From NCBI GenBank assembly GCA_910586715.1, contig CAJUJG010000002.1:135699-199698 (forward strand): 64,000 nucleotides of DNA. Reading direction: 5' to 3'. Position 1 is the stretch's first letter; every line of letters starts with the position of its first letter. The notes under the pieces are model-generated. The model saw only the letters and a list, made by a program, of their open reading frames with translations, was not told the origin of the DNA and searched no databases. A program made the translations under genes and the position numbers. Positions 18,901-27,270 of this stretch are shown here, piece after piece. The DNA comes from an uncultured Lachnospiraceae bacterium (lineage in GTDB: Bacteria > Bacillota > Clostridia > Lachnospirales > Lachnospiraceae).

Positions 18901-19741
18901 CACCTGTAAGCTTTCTTTCCACATATCCAAGACCATCCATGTCAAGTACAATATGGCAACATTCCTTCGTACCCATATCAATAGACGTGTCATCAGGCAG
19001 TGTTACCTCTATATTGTAACTACTATAGTTTTGAATATTCGTACCTGAAGGTACATTGCCTTCATAACGGGAAGTTATTTTGATATATGGATCTTCACTA
19101 ATCCCTTCTATTGGGTTTCCCACATAATAACTGTTTGCATTCCACCCTTCGTCATAATCATAATAATAAGTGTGGAATGAACTGATGTTTTTAATAATGT
19201 TCGGTTCCAGTTTGTAAAACACGTTATTTATCTGATACAGATATAATGAAAAACTGCTCGTTCTGCCAAAATTGACGCCATACCTGGTAATGATCTCATC
19301 AGGTTTAAATACATAACCTGTATCTGCATCAGGGTGCAACCGGATATACTCATTCAGATAATTACATAGCTTTTCACCAAAAGATACTGTTATACCGGCG
19401 TAAGTTACCTTACTGTAGATAAAGACAATCCTCATATCTCTGTCAATGACTCCTGTAACATTTGCAGAAGATGTCAACTGATACCCGTTAGGTGGAGTTA
19501 GCGCGTTATAGCTGTAACTGTCACCTTTGGTATAAATGTCCACCTGACGTTCTTCCTCACGTATTGTGTAACCATCGTTATACACATCTACTACCGTAAC
19601 ATAATAGTCTGTCTTATCATACGTAAAGGAACTGCTTATACTTCCACTCGCACTTGATGCCAGCGCGCTTATCGGCTGCAGGTTTATGCACTGCAGCAGC
19701 ACCAGCATCCACACAAATAAACTTCTTATTTTGTATTTCAT
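15947..19741 (-). CDS. Sortase-anchored repeat surface protein, 1264 aa
   Basis: Residues 1-28 are a signal peptide. About nine copies of a 65-70-residue module (core VTVKDKY..., then SYSYEAL, GYKL, YSGTV, IIFVYQ) occur at about 47-112, four in 415-755, and four from 860 to 1215. The modules resemble MucBP-like mucin-binding or wall-spanning repeats. About 632-680 is a Pro/Glu/Thr spacer of TEPSTEPETE units. About 760-845 is a carboxypeptidase-regulatory-like beta domain (GKPVANSRVELHSEV, DADGYYEIRNVEAGEHKL). The C-terminus has PEAKTGDLDE, a hydrophobic helix and RKRHYR: a cell-wall sorting signal in which EAKTG replaces LPxTG. It is the likely substrate of the nearby class B sortase. Adhesion to mucin or another cell is inferred. 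Confidence 0.85.
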   Translation of the reverse strand: MKYKIRSLFVWMLVLLQCINLQPISALASSASGSISSSFTYDKTDYYVTVVDVYNDGYTIREEERQVDIYTKGDSYSYNALTPPNGYQLTSSANVTGVIDRDMRIVFIYSKVTYAGITVSFGEKLCNYLNEYIRLHPDADTGYVFKPDEIITRYGVNFGRTSSFSLYLYQINNVFYKLEPNIIKNISSFHTYYYDYDEGWNANSYYVGNPIEGISEDPYIKITSRYEGNVPSGTNIQNYSSYNIEVTLPDDTSIDMGTKECCHIVLDMDGLGYVERKLTGGVFRTVIDELDAEDTVMKWYEKKEGVTTNYVWSDYDGWYLEDMPYISAVPGDFSFIEDGVSIMQQDRYDLIYCGKDKDTNEDVIRYSDGTDFEIPDAPSIDGYKCINPDSPRKFDYIRSESMPYKLPATGYYYDYVPMVTYTITVKDKFVGESGTEEKINLRTTDYITGGDSYSYSALEVIPEGYRLVGDTVISGTVSEDEEIIFVYQKLPKYTVTVKDKYVNGAGEEVRTDVRQEDSLYEGNVYRYEALDTIPDNYELAGASSYTGTVGADTEIIFVYQNTCKYTVMVKDRYINESGGEIKTDIRQIDYVPEGVRYSYEALSPVPDGYKLTGDETVNGVTFENTEIIFTYQKEPEKEPETEPTEPSTEPETEPETESAEPSTEPETESETESTEPSTEPDIKPKTYIFRIVDEYYDSDGNVVKTVERLSDTLAEGTEYECTVVSPIPEGYAVISDAEYRGTITQDTVVIFKYKESSVRLVTVSGYLTDQNGKPVANSRVELHSEVRTAVTDADGYYEIRNVEAGEHKLSVFDSDDETELVTCDLSITRQNQDMVVVTYKTQGSEVKIDLSVEDVIKVDVVLSLYKLEVIDKYYDKNGRLTKSELRESLTAVKPGTAYTYDALSLKGYKVTSGKQYSGTVTEDTTVIFTYSKNKKSGSKPDSGTETEPKYYTVTVVDNYYDTNELLINSAVRLTETKSDGDAYYYDAKVPSGYVLAGADHYSGFVHSNITLVFAYKAVGVSRNAVVTIIDRYVEADGGSRDDVRLTEIKRINDLYHYEAVKPEGYELAGSAEYSGIVNGQLTLVFTYQKSAGDDKKTAKPGEHTVTVIDKYITYIPLNDFIADNVSSLGVADDMSNFNIYSYSEEDGNYMYTVRRELRCRDVYTDGSFYKYNALEPKNYTCISDRELSGTVTGDIELEFIYVSNGLTAADIPFSVYNAKPTYPYAPEAKTGDLDERNRMACVVVIVVFAAVCMAAYIGRKRHYR

Positions 19742-19777
19742 AATAGGACTCCTTCCTTATTAGAATAAATAAACTGA

Positions 19778-19801
19778 AGTGCCTGCATTGCTGCAGACAC
19801 T
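19778..19801 (-). terminator. Hairpin between the two large surface genes
   Basis: AGTGCCTGCA pairs with TGCAGACACT around TTGC, one mismatch. It is followed on the minus strand by TCAGTTTATTTATT. It may reduce readthrough from the LRR gene into the 1264-aa gene rather than stop it. Confidence 0.4.
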
Positions 19802-19812
19802 CCGATTTAAAA

Positions 19813-22800
19813 TTACGTTGAAGACTTCTCTTCATCCTCATCTTTTACTTCTGCCTCAATCTGCACGGCAGGAATTTCTGTCTCCGACTCTTCAGGAATA
19901 TCCTCTCCGCCTTCTTCGATTATGACTTCGGAAACCTCTTCACCATTCTCAGCCTCTTCGTCAGAGCTTTCTTCCGTCTCTGAGCTTTCCGACTCATATT
20001 CCTCGCTGACAGCTTCAGCAGCCTGTACCTCAGTACCGTTTTCTGCAGTGCTTTCCTCTGTCTCGGCAACTTCTTCCTCTTCCGCTAAATCAGTCTCAGA
20101 TTCCCTGAGTGAAAAGCTGCCTGCTCCGTCAGTAAACACCCAGTCCGCATTTTTCAGTGCGTCGTTTCCCTCACACCATGCCGCTTTTAAAGTGCTGTTG
20201 TCAAACTGCTCTTTTGTTCCGTCATAATATACTGTCTGTATCGCCGAACAGCCGCTGAATGCATTGTCATAGATGTACTCCATAGTACCCGGTATATGTA
20301 CTTCTGTTATATTTGTACAGTCTGCAAACGCACCGGAGGCAATACTCTTTACAGAATCAGGCATGTCCAAGTTTGTTATACGCAGTTCTCCCTTAAATGC
20401 ATCTGCTCCAAAACCAGTAAGACTATAGGGAGTACCACTATCAGAAGTATACGCGTAGGGTATCTCGAATTTATCATTGGCAATGTCATACTTTAGTCCG
20501 TTGCAGACTGTATTACTCGTCCAGTTGAAATATCTGTATAAAGGAACATCAATATCGCCATAATGCCATGTTGCATATAAAGGAATTGTATCATTCGTAA
20601 TCATTTCTTTTCTATATGCATAAGTGTAGTTACAGTAGACATCTTGTATACCATTACATCCCTCAAAAGAATAAAGATCTATTAATTCCTGAGACAATTT
20701 TACTGTCTTAAGATTGGAACAATCATGAAAAGTCCCATACATATAACCACTGTACCTGCTTAAGTCTACATACTCCAATCCAACACAGTGGATAAAAGCC
20801 TCATCACCTATTCTTTTAAGTTTTTCACTCGCAACAAACTCAGTAATTGCACTATTCCAAAATGCCTTCTCTCCAATCTCATCTATGTTACTAAAATCAC
20901 AATTTGTAAATGAACAATCTCTGAACGCATGATCTCCTATCTTCCTAACATGTGAAAATCCATCTACTGAGCTTAATGAACTACAACCATAAAACATCCA
21001 TGTCGGAATATTTTCTAATGAACTTGGTAAATGTATGCTTTCAAGACCAGAACACCCACTAAATACACTGCTTCCTATTTCTTTAACGTTATCAGGTAGA
21101 TAAACATTTACTAATTTACTACAACCATAAAATGCAGATGCACCAATAATTGTAAGCGACTCAGGAAATGCAACTTCAGTCAACTCCCAACAGTTATAAA
21201 ACGCTCCCCGATTCCAAAAATATGCATCACTTACTGCTACCCCTAATGAATTTAAGTTAGACGGTAAAGTCACTGATCGTAATGCCTTACAACCACTGCA
21301 AACAGCTTCACCTATTTCCGTTATATTATTGGAAAAACTCACAGACTCAAGGTATAAACAATTGTAAAAAATACCATCACCTACAAAAGTCACATTGTCC
21401 GGTATTACAACATTAACCAGCTGGGTATCTGAAAAACATCCACTTCCTATGTGAGTCAAAGATTCCGGAAAAGTAAATTCACTTAAGCTGGTGCCTTTGA
21501 AACATGATTCTCCAATCTTTGAAATTGTGTCCGGTAATACTATCGCCTCCAAATAAGTTTGATTTTCAAATAAATTATTACCTAATTCAACAACTGTATA
21601 TCTATTCTCATCAAATACCACAGTTTCAGGGACTTCCATATGATTTCCACATTTCAACACTGTTTTGCATATTGCTACATTATTATCCGTATCCAACTCC
21701 CACGTATAACAGTCCTGCCAATTTATGTCAGCCGTTTCCTTACCATAATTCCATGTAACACTACTTTCTAACAAACTATTATCTGCCGACATATCAATAA
21801 AGCTTCTATCCGTTTCAGATCCGGCATAATTAACAACACGCACTGATGTAAATGCTTCATAACCTATAGAACTGACGGATAATGGCAAATCTATCTCTCT
21901 AAGTTTATTTGTATTTACAAACGCCCACTGCTCTATTGTTTCCACTGCCGGTATGCTTATTGACGTTAAATTTTTGAAGCTCCAAAAAGCATTTTCTTTA
22001 ATCACCTTACATTTTGGGAGTTCAATAGAGCTTATGTACTCATTATAAAAGTTATGCATAGAAAATGCATCTTTATAAACAACTACGACATTGGGACAGT
22101 ACACACTTCGTAGATTTAAACAGTATTCAAAACATCCATATGGTATTTCCGTAACATTATATAAATCACAACTAAGCAAATTATTACAACCACTAAAGCA
22201 ACGACTTCCTAACTCTTTAACATTACTCAAGTTGATATTCTCTAACTTGCCACAATTAAAAAAACAATGGCTGTCCAAGAAAGATACACTCTCTGCTAGA
22301 GAAACATTAGTTAAAGACTCACAATATTGAAAACACTCCAATCCTAAACTTATTATACCTTCTGATACCACTACATTCTTTAAACTACTGCAAAACTCAA
22401 AACAGTTACTACTTAATGTACAATCTGTACCATTTATATTTATATCACTTAAAGAGCTACAGCGACTAAAGGCACAACCATCAATTGTTGTTAGACTCTT
22501 TGGAAAATTTATCTCTTCTAAAGAAGTGCAAGATCTAAAACTTGCAAAGCCCAATTCATTCATAGTATCAGGTAATGCAACCTTCCTTAATGATGTACAG
22601 TTTTCAAATGCACCAAGACCGTATTCATTACCTAGAGATGACACTCCCTGCGGAATTACTATCTCACTTAAAGAACTACAATTATAAAAACACCCTGCAT
22701 CCATTCTTGTCACTGTATCAGGTATTTCAAACGACTGCAATGCACTGCATCCCCTAAAACAATAACCCTCTATCCTTGTCATCGTATCAGGTACTTTTAA

Positions 22801-24048
22801 TGCTTGTAATGATGTACATTCCATAAAACAACCATAAGGTAAATATTCCAAATTATCAGGTAACTGAACGTCTACCAAAGAACTGCATTGTGAAAAACAT
22901 TCTTTGCCTATCTCCGTAACAGTGCTTGGTATGCTTACCTTTTTAAGCTGTTTACAGTTATAAAAAGTCCCATAATACTCTTCATCCGTGACACCAATCA
23001 TCATTGACTCTACACTCTCAGGAATTGCAAGTTCAACTAAGCCTGATAATGCAAAACATCCAACACCCAACCCCGTTACACTATTTGGAATATCCAGCTG
23101 CTCTAAATTTGCGCAACCATAAAAGCATTCACGCCCTACACATGTAACTCCATTTGGTATAACTACGCTAGACAGACTGCTACAATTGCTAAAACAATTA
23201 TCTCCAAGGTAACACAAATTGTCCGGCAAGGTAACACTTTGTAAATTAGTACAATCCTCAAAGCTTCCAATTAATTCCTTGATACCCCCATCAAGAACAA
23301 CCGCATTTGTGATTTGATTTGAATGTTCACCTACACCGTAAACAGATTTGACATCATACAGTACGCCGTCTATCATAAACTTACTTGGCACTATCAGATC
23401 ACCTGCATCTTTTGTATACTTATCAACACACGGACTATCATACCCTTCTATATAATTTACGGAACTGCCTACCCAACTTATACCCATGCCAGTCAGCCCT
23501 ATAATATTAACTGCACGCCCGCCATTCACCATCTCGTATGTAAAATACTTCTCAGTACCATAGTATTCGTCATCAAGAAATAAATCATCCTCTATAACTT
23601 TAATCTTATATTCAATACTACCTTCAAAAGTACCACCCACACTTGGTATATCTGCTTCTACACTAATAGCCTTAGCCACCTGTGCTTTTACTTCGTCAAC
23701 AGACCAACTTACACCTCCGGTCTCACCAAAAGTAACATTTCCTTTTATTGAATTTCCTTCTGAATCTGTATATGTAACGCCATTGTCTACAATCATTCTA
23801 AAAGTATCAACCTTATTTTCATTATCCGTATACGCAACCGACACACTCCCCGAACCTGTAAATTTGTCCCCGTCATCATTCAAGCTCAGGTCTATACTCG
23901 CAGGCACGGAAACCTTAATACAGTTATTCCCCTGCAGAACATGTTCCTGCATGTCCGTCGTTTCAGCATAAACCGTTACCGGAGACATGCCAAGCACCGC
24001 CGTCATTAAAATGGCACAAATGCGCCTTGATAAAATCTTAAGTTTCAT
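19813..24048 (-). CDS. Secreted BspA-like leucine-rich-repeat protein, 1411 aa
   Basis: Signal peptide at 1-29 (ICAILMTAVLGMSPVTVYA). Residues 35-170 form a beta domain (VSVPASIDLSLNDDGDKFTG). From about 235 to 1300 the protein is built of LRR_5/BspA repeats of about 23 residues (FYNCSSLSEIVIPQGVSSLG and similar). Two non-repeat inserts rich in Trp and Tyr (about 760-815 and 1180-1235) divide the repeats into blocks. The last 95 residues are extremely acidic (Glu/Ser). There is no sorting motif. BspA-type proteins of oral and gut bacteria bind host matrix proteins or other bacteria. The gene overlaps the upstream 132-aa gene by 11 bases, so the two are translationally coupled. Confidence 0.88.
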   Translation of the reverse strand: MKLKILSRRICAILMTAVLGMSPVTVYAETTDMQEHVLQGNNCIKVSVPASIDLSLNDDGDKFTGSGSVSVAYTDNENKVDTFRMIVDNGVTYTDSEGNSIKGNVTFGETGGVSWSVDEVKAQVAKAISVEADIPSVGGTFEGSIEYKIKVIEDDLFLDDEYYGTEKYFTYEMVNGGRAVNIIGLTGMGISWVGSSVNYIEGYDSPCVDKYTKDAGDLIVPSKFMIDGVLYDVKSVYGVGEHSNQITNAVVLDGGIKELIGSFEDCTNLQSVTLPDNLCYLGDNCFSNCSSLSSVVIPNGVTCVGRECFYGCANLEQLDIPNSVTGLGVGCFALSGLVELAIPESVESMMIGVTDEEYYGTFYNCKQLKKVSIPSTVTEIGKECFSQCSSLVDVQLPDNLEYLPYGCFMECTSLQALKVPDTMTRIEGYCFRGCSALQSFEIPDTVTRMDAGCFYNCSSLSEIVIPQGVSSLGNEYGLGAFENCTSLRKVALPDTMNELGFASFRSCTSLEEINFPKSLTTIDGCAFSRCSSLSDININGTDCTLSSNCFEFCSSLKNVVVSEGIISLGLECFQYCESLTNVSLAESVSFLDSHCFFNCGKLENINLSNVKELGSRCFSGCNNLLSCDLYNVTEIPYGCFEYCLNLRSVYCPNVVVVYKDAFSMHNFYNEYISSIELPKCKVIKENAFWSFKNLTSISIPAVETIEQWAFVNTNKLREIDLPLSVSSIGYEAFTSVRVVNYAGSETDRSFIDMSADNSLLESSVTWNYGKETADINWQDCYTWELDTDNNVAICKTVLKCGNHMEVPETVVFDENRYTVVELGNNLFENQTYLEAIVLPDTISKIGESCFKGTSLSEFTFPESLTHIGSGCFSDTQLVNVVIPDNVTFVGDGIFYNCLYLESVSFSNNITEIGEAVCSGCKALRSVTLPSNLNSLGVAVSDAYFWNRGAFYNCWELTEVAFPESLTIIGASAFYGCSKLVNVYLPDNVKEIGSSVFSGCSGLESIHLPSSLENIPTWMFYGCSSLSSVDGFSHVRKIGDHAFRDCSFTNCDFSNIDEIGEKAFWNSAITEFVASEKLKRIGDEAFIHCVGLEYVDLSRYSGYMYGTFHDCSNLKTVKLSQELIDLYSFEGCNGIQDVYCNYTYAYRKEMITNDTIPLYATWHYGDIDVPLYRYFNWTSNTVCNGLKYDIANDKFEIPYAYTSDSGTPYSLTGFGADAFKGELRITNLDMPDSVKSIASGAFADCTNITEVHIPGTMEYIYDNAFSGCSAIQTVYYDGTKEQFDNSTLKAAWCEGNDALKNADWVFTDGAGSFSLRESETDLAEEEEVAETEESTAENGTEVQAAEAVSEEYESESSETEESSDEEAENGEEVSEVIIEEGGEDIPEESETEIPAVQIEAEVKDEDEEKSST

Positions 24049-24436
24049 AACTTTTCACTCCAATCTTTATAAAAATATTTACACCACTTACATCTTCATA
24101 TGTATCCGCATCCTTTGCACAGACATGCACCCTGCATAATATAGTACCTCTTAAACCATCCAGTGAATAACGATACTGCTTGCCGCCTTCAAGCCAGTTT
24201 GTACTGAAAAACACATCCTCTGTTATGGTATTTATAAACTCATACTTAATAGTATACTTTCCTTTATTCTCTACAGGATTTTGTAAGATAATCTCGGGAT
24301 TTTTAATATCCAGCTCCATATCTGACAGAACCGGAAATATAACTTCCGCACTGTTCCCGTTACACTTATGGTTTGCTGCAAAGAAGATGCATACTAAGAC
24401 TGCTACGATACACACACTTACTGTCCTCGCTCTCAA
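24038..24436 (-). CDS. Small secreted or lipid-side protein, 132 aa
   Basis: First gene of the surface operon. The start is probably TTG 24436, with AGGTGG six bases upstream. Residues 1-22 are a hydrophobic signal or anchor segment (VSVCIVAVLVCIFFAA). The rest is a beta-rich domain (MELDIKNPEIILQNPVENKG, SLDGLRGTILCRVHVCAKDA) resembling a single immunoglobulin-like module. It overlaps the LRR gene start by 11 bases. Possible roles are a companion or chaperone of the LRR protein or a membrane anchor for it; neither is shown by sequence. Confidence 0.6.
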   Translation of the reverse strand: MRARTVSVCIVAVLVCIFFAANHKCNGNSAEVIFPVLSDMELDIKNPEIILQNPVENKGKYTIKYEFINTITEDVFFSTNWLEGGKQYRYSLDGLRGTILCRVHVCAKDADTYEDVSGVNIFIKIGVKSYET

Positions 24437-24471
24437 GAAACCACCTGCTTCACATAATTTTTATTTTAAAA

Positions 24472-24486
24472 ATCCCAAATCGGGAT
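24472..24486 (-). terminator. Short hairpin before the surface operon
   Basis: ATCCC/GGGAT arms around a 5-base loop, followed on the minus strand by TTTTTAAAATAAAA. It lies in the 210-base gap between the small-gene string above 24.6 kb and the surface operon. The stem is only 5 bp, so terminator activity is uncertain. Confidence 0.3.
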
Positions 24487-24646
24487 CAAATGGTGATAGA
24501 TTGAATACATACATTACTTGAAAAGTCTCTTTACCCTGATTTCATCTTTTATTACTTATTGTCTTCTCAACAACATCTCAACTTTTATTTTCACTAGCAA
24601 AACCTCCTCTCACCTACATACACTGTTTTTAAAATATCTTATTGTC

Positions 24647-24970
24647 CTACACGGATAGACATCCGCTGTCTTTCCTTTCACACTTAAAAAGGTACTCACT
24701 GCACTCTTTTGCCATCTCAATGCCAAAATACTTGTCAACCCGTGTAAAATAAATATCAACGTTATAACACTGCCTGACTGCTGTCTGATACACTTCCCAC
24801 TGCACCTGACAGTTTTTTACAACATCCTTTGCGCGCTGATACGCATCGTAAAATTCTTTACATCCGTTATACCGATTTATAATGCTGAGCGCCATATCCC
24901 ACGATTTTACGCATTCAAGCATGGCTACGCCTAACTCGGTTTTTAAAAACTTTTCTTTATCCATTTTCAT
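24647..24970 (-). CDS. Hypothetical protein, 107 aa
   Basis: Start set at ATG 24970 (MKMDKEKFLKTELGVAMLEC) behind a GGGAGTGGAG stretch; a longer frame upstream lacks a site. Helical, soluble, with several Cys and aromatic residues. No domain recognised. It follows the 63-aa gene by about 30 bases and belongs to the string of small element genes. Confidence 0.55.
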   Translation of the reverse strand: MKMDKEKFLKTELGVAMLECVKSWDMALSIINRYNGCKEFYDAYQRAKDVVKNCQVQWEVYQTAVRQCYNVDIYFTRVDKYFGIEMAKECSEYLFKCERKDSGCLSV

Positions 24971-25002
24971 AAAGCACTCCACTCCCTTCAATCCTTCACA
25001 AT

Positions 25003-25194
25003 CTACACGCCAATTAATATAACTTTGTCAGAATATCCAATATCATCAACCCTCAACTTGGCATTATACGTATCATGAGGAAATTTGTAAGTCCTTTTCT
25101 GCAATTCTTCCTCCATAACTTCCAAATGCACTCGTGCTTCTATATCAAAATCCTTATATGTCTCTAACTGCCTTGTTAACTCTGCTGCTTTCAC
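25003..25194 (-). CDS. Hypothetical protein, 63 aa
   Basis: Starts at GTG 25194 behind AAGGTAGG. MKAAELTRQLETYKDFDIEA followed by a charged segment and a DDIGYSDKVILIGV end resembles the small KAAEL/RELI-L type proteins found on phages and conjugative elements, whose function is unknown. Same string as its neighbours. Confidence 0.5.
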   Translation of the reverse strand: MKAAELTRQLETYKDFDIEARVHLEVMEEELQKRTYKFPHDTYNAKLRVDDIGYSDKVILIGV

Positions 25195-25264
25195 TTACCT
25201 ACCTTTTCCTTGGCATATAGCAAGACGCTTCAGTCATATCTGTGTCTGCCGACAATCATACCCT

Positions 25265-25924
25265 TTATACCACTTCTTCTTTCAGCACTTTCCTTTTTTT
25301 CCGCACATAGTACTCTTCCTCTGCAACTTCATAGCACTCAGCCATGTATTTTACCTCTGCTACGATGTTGTCTGCAAGTTTGTCAAATTCCTGTATCAGT
25401 TTCACCCTCTCGCGAAGTTCTTCCATACTCCATTCTTCGAAGTCTTCATCCATGTCCGTCGCCCTGCATGAGTACGTAAATACTTCCGTAACCGGACATA
25501 CATAGTCGACTCTTCTGGGCTTGTGGCATCTGCCACACACATCTCCGGTTTGTTTCGTACTGGTATAGTTACCCTGTCCACAGAAACGGCAGAAAGACTT
25601 GTATTCAGATGATCTTTTCCCACCCTGATACAGTACCAAGTATCCTCCACTTCTTCCATTAAATGCTGCCTGCCACCTAAAATCATGCTCCACGTCAAAA
25701 GTGTTTATCAGGCAACCAATACGTTCGTATACCTCATTACAATTCAACATTTCATACAGTCTGCTTTTTACTTCTCCCGAAACATCCAAATTATAAATCT
25801 TCATATTACAGGCATACGACGTAGAATAGTTCCAACTGTTTGCAGTATTATACCTGAAATGTTCCAGCAGAAACTTTTGCATCTCCCACCTGTTTCTCAT
25901 ATCAACGTTCTTTAAAAACGCCAT
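25265..25924 (-). CDS. Zinc-finger-containing hypothetical protein, 219 aa
   Basis: Starts at ATG 25924 with GGAGG about 8 bases upstream. Residues about 111-136 contain a four-Cys site (CRFCGQ ... CGRCHKPRR), a zinc ribbon. The C-terminal 60 residues are charged helix with a basic tail (YYVRKKRKVLKEE). The start lies 12 bases after the stop of the broken gene at 25,937. Nucleic-acid binding is a reasonable guess, nothing more. Confidence 0.6.
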   Translation of the reverse strand: MAFLKNVDMRNRWEMQKFLLEHFRYNTANSWNYSTSYACNMKIYNLDVSGEVKSRLYEMLNCNEVYERIGCLINTFDVEHDFRWQAAFNGRSGGYLVLYQGGKRSSEYKSFCRFCGQGNYTSTKQTGDVCGRCHKPRRVDYVCPVTEVFTYSCRATDMDEDFEEWSMEELRERVKLIQEFDKLADNIVAEVKYMAECYEVAEEEYYVRKKRKVLKEEVV

Positions 25925-25936
25925 ACGCCTGCCTCC

Positions 25937-26257
25937 TTACCTCTGTCCGTCATATAACTGTAACAGTATATACTTCATATAAGCCAATATCGTATAATCA
26001 GCATTTCTGTCTCCATATGCCATATTCAACACATCCTAAATATTGTCCATGATACAGCTGTACCTGTCTCTCACCATTTGCTTAAGCAGAATCTGTCCTC
26101 CATCAACAACCGCTATATCCATACCAAGTCCATACTGGTCGTAATAAATGAAATCTGCATATCACTGCTCCTCATCCTGACTCAGACTATACTTTATCCC
26201 TGCAGGTCCAATAAGGATTAAATACCTTAAACCCCTGATAATTTCTGTTTCAATCAT
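25937..26257 (-). pseudogene. Broken small gene with two in-frame stop codons
   Basis: ATG 26257 follows AGAGGAG and opens a frame of 107 codons in constant register that ends at TAA 25939-25937. Two stops interrupt it: TGA at codon 32 (26164-26162) and TAG at codon 74 (26038-26036). The three pieces read MIETEIIRGLRYLILIGPAG..., YADFIYYDQYGLGMDIAVVD..., and DVLNMAYGDRNADYTILAYM... . Each looks like protein-coding sequence and there are no frameshifts. It is probably a recent pseudogene; the family is unrecognised. Confidence 0.6.
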
Positions 26258-26301
26258 ACTCTCTTTTCTCCTCTGATTTCATTAATTTATAGTATCTCTC
26301 C

Positions 26302-27135
26302 CTATCCTACGGATTTCTGCATTATGCTAGCCATTTTACATAAATAAGCATTTACACTTCGCATCATACATTGCCTTGGCATATTTCTAACTTCATCTGT
26401 CATGCATACATCCTCGGTCAAAAACTCAGCTTCCATGCTGTGAATTGACGTTTTAGTTAATGTATTCCACACGTTCCCAATCAAACCGGGTATATCTTCA
26501 AGCGTGAGCAGCTTATCCCAAAGGTCTCTGTGGTACTTCCTTAAATATCTTAACTCCCTCTTTGACGCATTAGGACAGAACCAACAGCCTCCACGTTTGG
26601 AAAAACTATATATAGGTGACAAAAGATCATATTCTTCACATAAATCTCGCGCCATTTGTTCCGTATAACCATACTTTGAAAGCAAGGAAAATCTGTTTGT
26701 ATTTTCCAGTTTCTTAAGACGTTCCATCTCATCAGCGGCTATTCCTACATACTGCGTAAAATCCCCATAACTGGTTTTTAGAAATTTAGTGATAGGCGGT
26801 ATCTTTATGCTCCTACTTACATAACATCGCCCTGCCATTGGAAATCCTCCTTTCAAACCACTGCCATACCATCTGCCACGCCTCGGTTCTCGAAGGAATA
26901 AATCCATGTACGTCAAATTGGAATGCAGTATCTTTGTCTCATACCCCCATGTTTTAAACAATGGAATGCACCTGTTTTTAATAAAATCCATATGTTCAGG
27001 CAACTCACCGCTTGTTCTCCTATCGAACATAGTTTCAGAAAAAATAATCAAATCAAGCGGCTCACTGTTTTCATATGCAAGTATAATCTGCGCTGTGCTG
27101 TCTTTCCCACCACTAAAATTTGCTACGTATCTCAT
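26302..27135 (-). CDS. Phosphoadenosine phosphosulfate reductase-family protein
   Basis: A 277-aa protein with the N-terminal pyrophosphate-binding loop SGGKDST (residues about 8-14) of the PAPS-reductase/N-type ATP pyrophosphatase fold. FSETMFDRRTSGELPEHMDF follows, and a Cys pair in KRGGCWFCPNASKRELRYL lies near residue 185. That CxxC-containing block recalls the Fe-S or zinc site of the phage and plasmid PAPS-reductase-like family, related to DndC and thiolation enzymes, rather than assimilatory CysH. A likely role is nucleic-acid or cofactor modification on the element. Start ATG 27135 follows GAGGTAG. It is divergent from the gene at 27,271. Confidence 0.75.
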   Translation of the reverse strand: MRYVANFSGGKDSTAQIILAYENSEPLDLIIFSETMFDRRTSGELPEHMDFIKNRCIPLFKTWGYETKILHSNLTYMDLFLREPRRGRWYGSGLKGGFPMAGRCYVSRSIKIPPITKFLKTSYGDFTQYVGIAADEMERLKKLENTNRFSLLSKYGYTEQMARDLCEEYDLLSPIYSFSKRGGCWFCPNASKRELRYLRKYHRDLWDKLLTLEDIPGLIGNVWNTLTKTSIHSMEAEFLTEDVCMTDEVRNMPRQCMMRSVNAYLCKMASIMQKSVG

Positions 27136-27176
27136 ACTGACTACCTCTAACTCCCTATAAAATCGGTTTTATTTCA

Positions 27177-27205
27177 TTGCATTATTATATTTCACATGAT
27201 AAAAT
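27177..27205 (+). promoter_or_regulatory. Candidate promoter of the zinc-ribbon gene
   Basis: TTGCAT (27177-27182), a 17-base spacer and TAAAAT (27200-27205) make a good sigma-A-like promoter. A transcript would contain the hairpin CAACATAAAAA/TTTTTACGTTG (27222-27246) before the ribosome site of the gene at 27,271. Confidence 0.5.
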
Positions 27206-27270
27206 GGTCATATCTTCATCCCAACATAAAAACAGTTTTTACGTTGCAGTTCCGAAAGGCGGGAAGTCCT

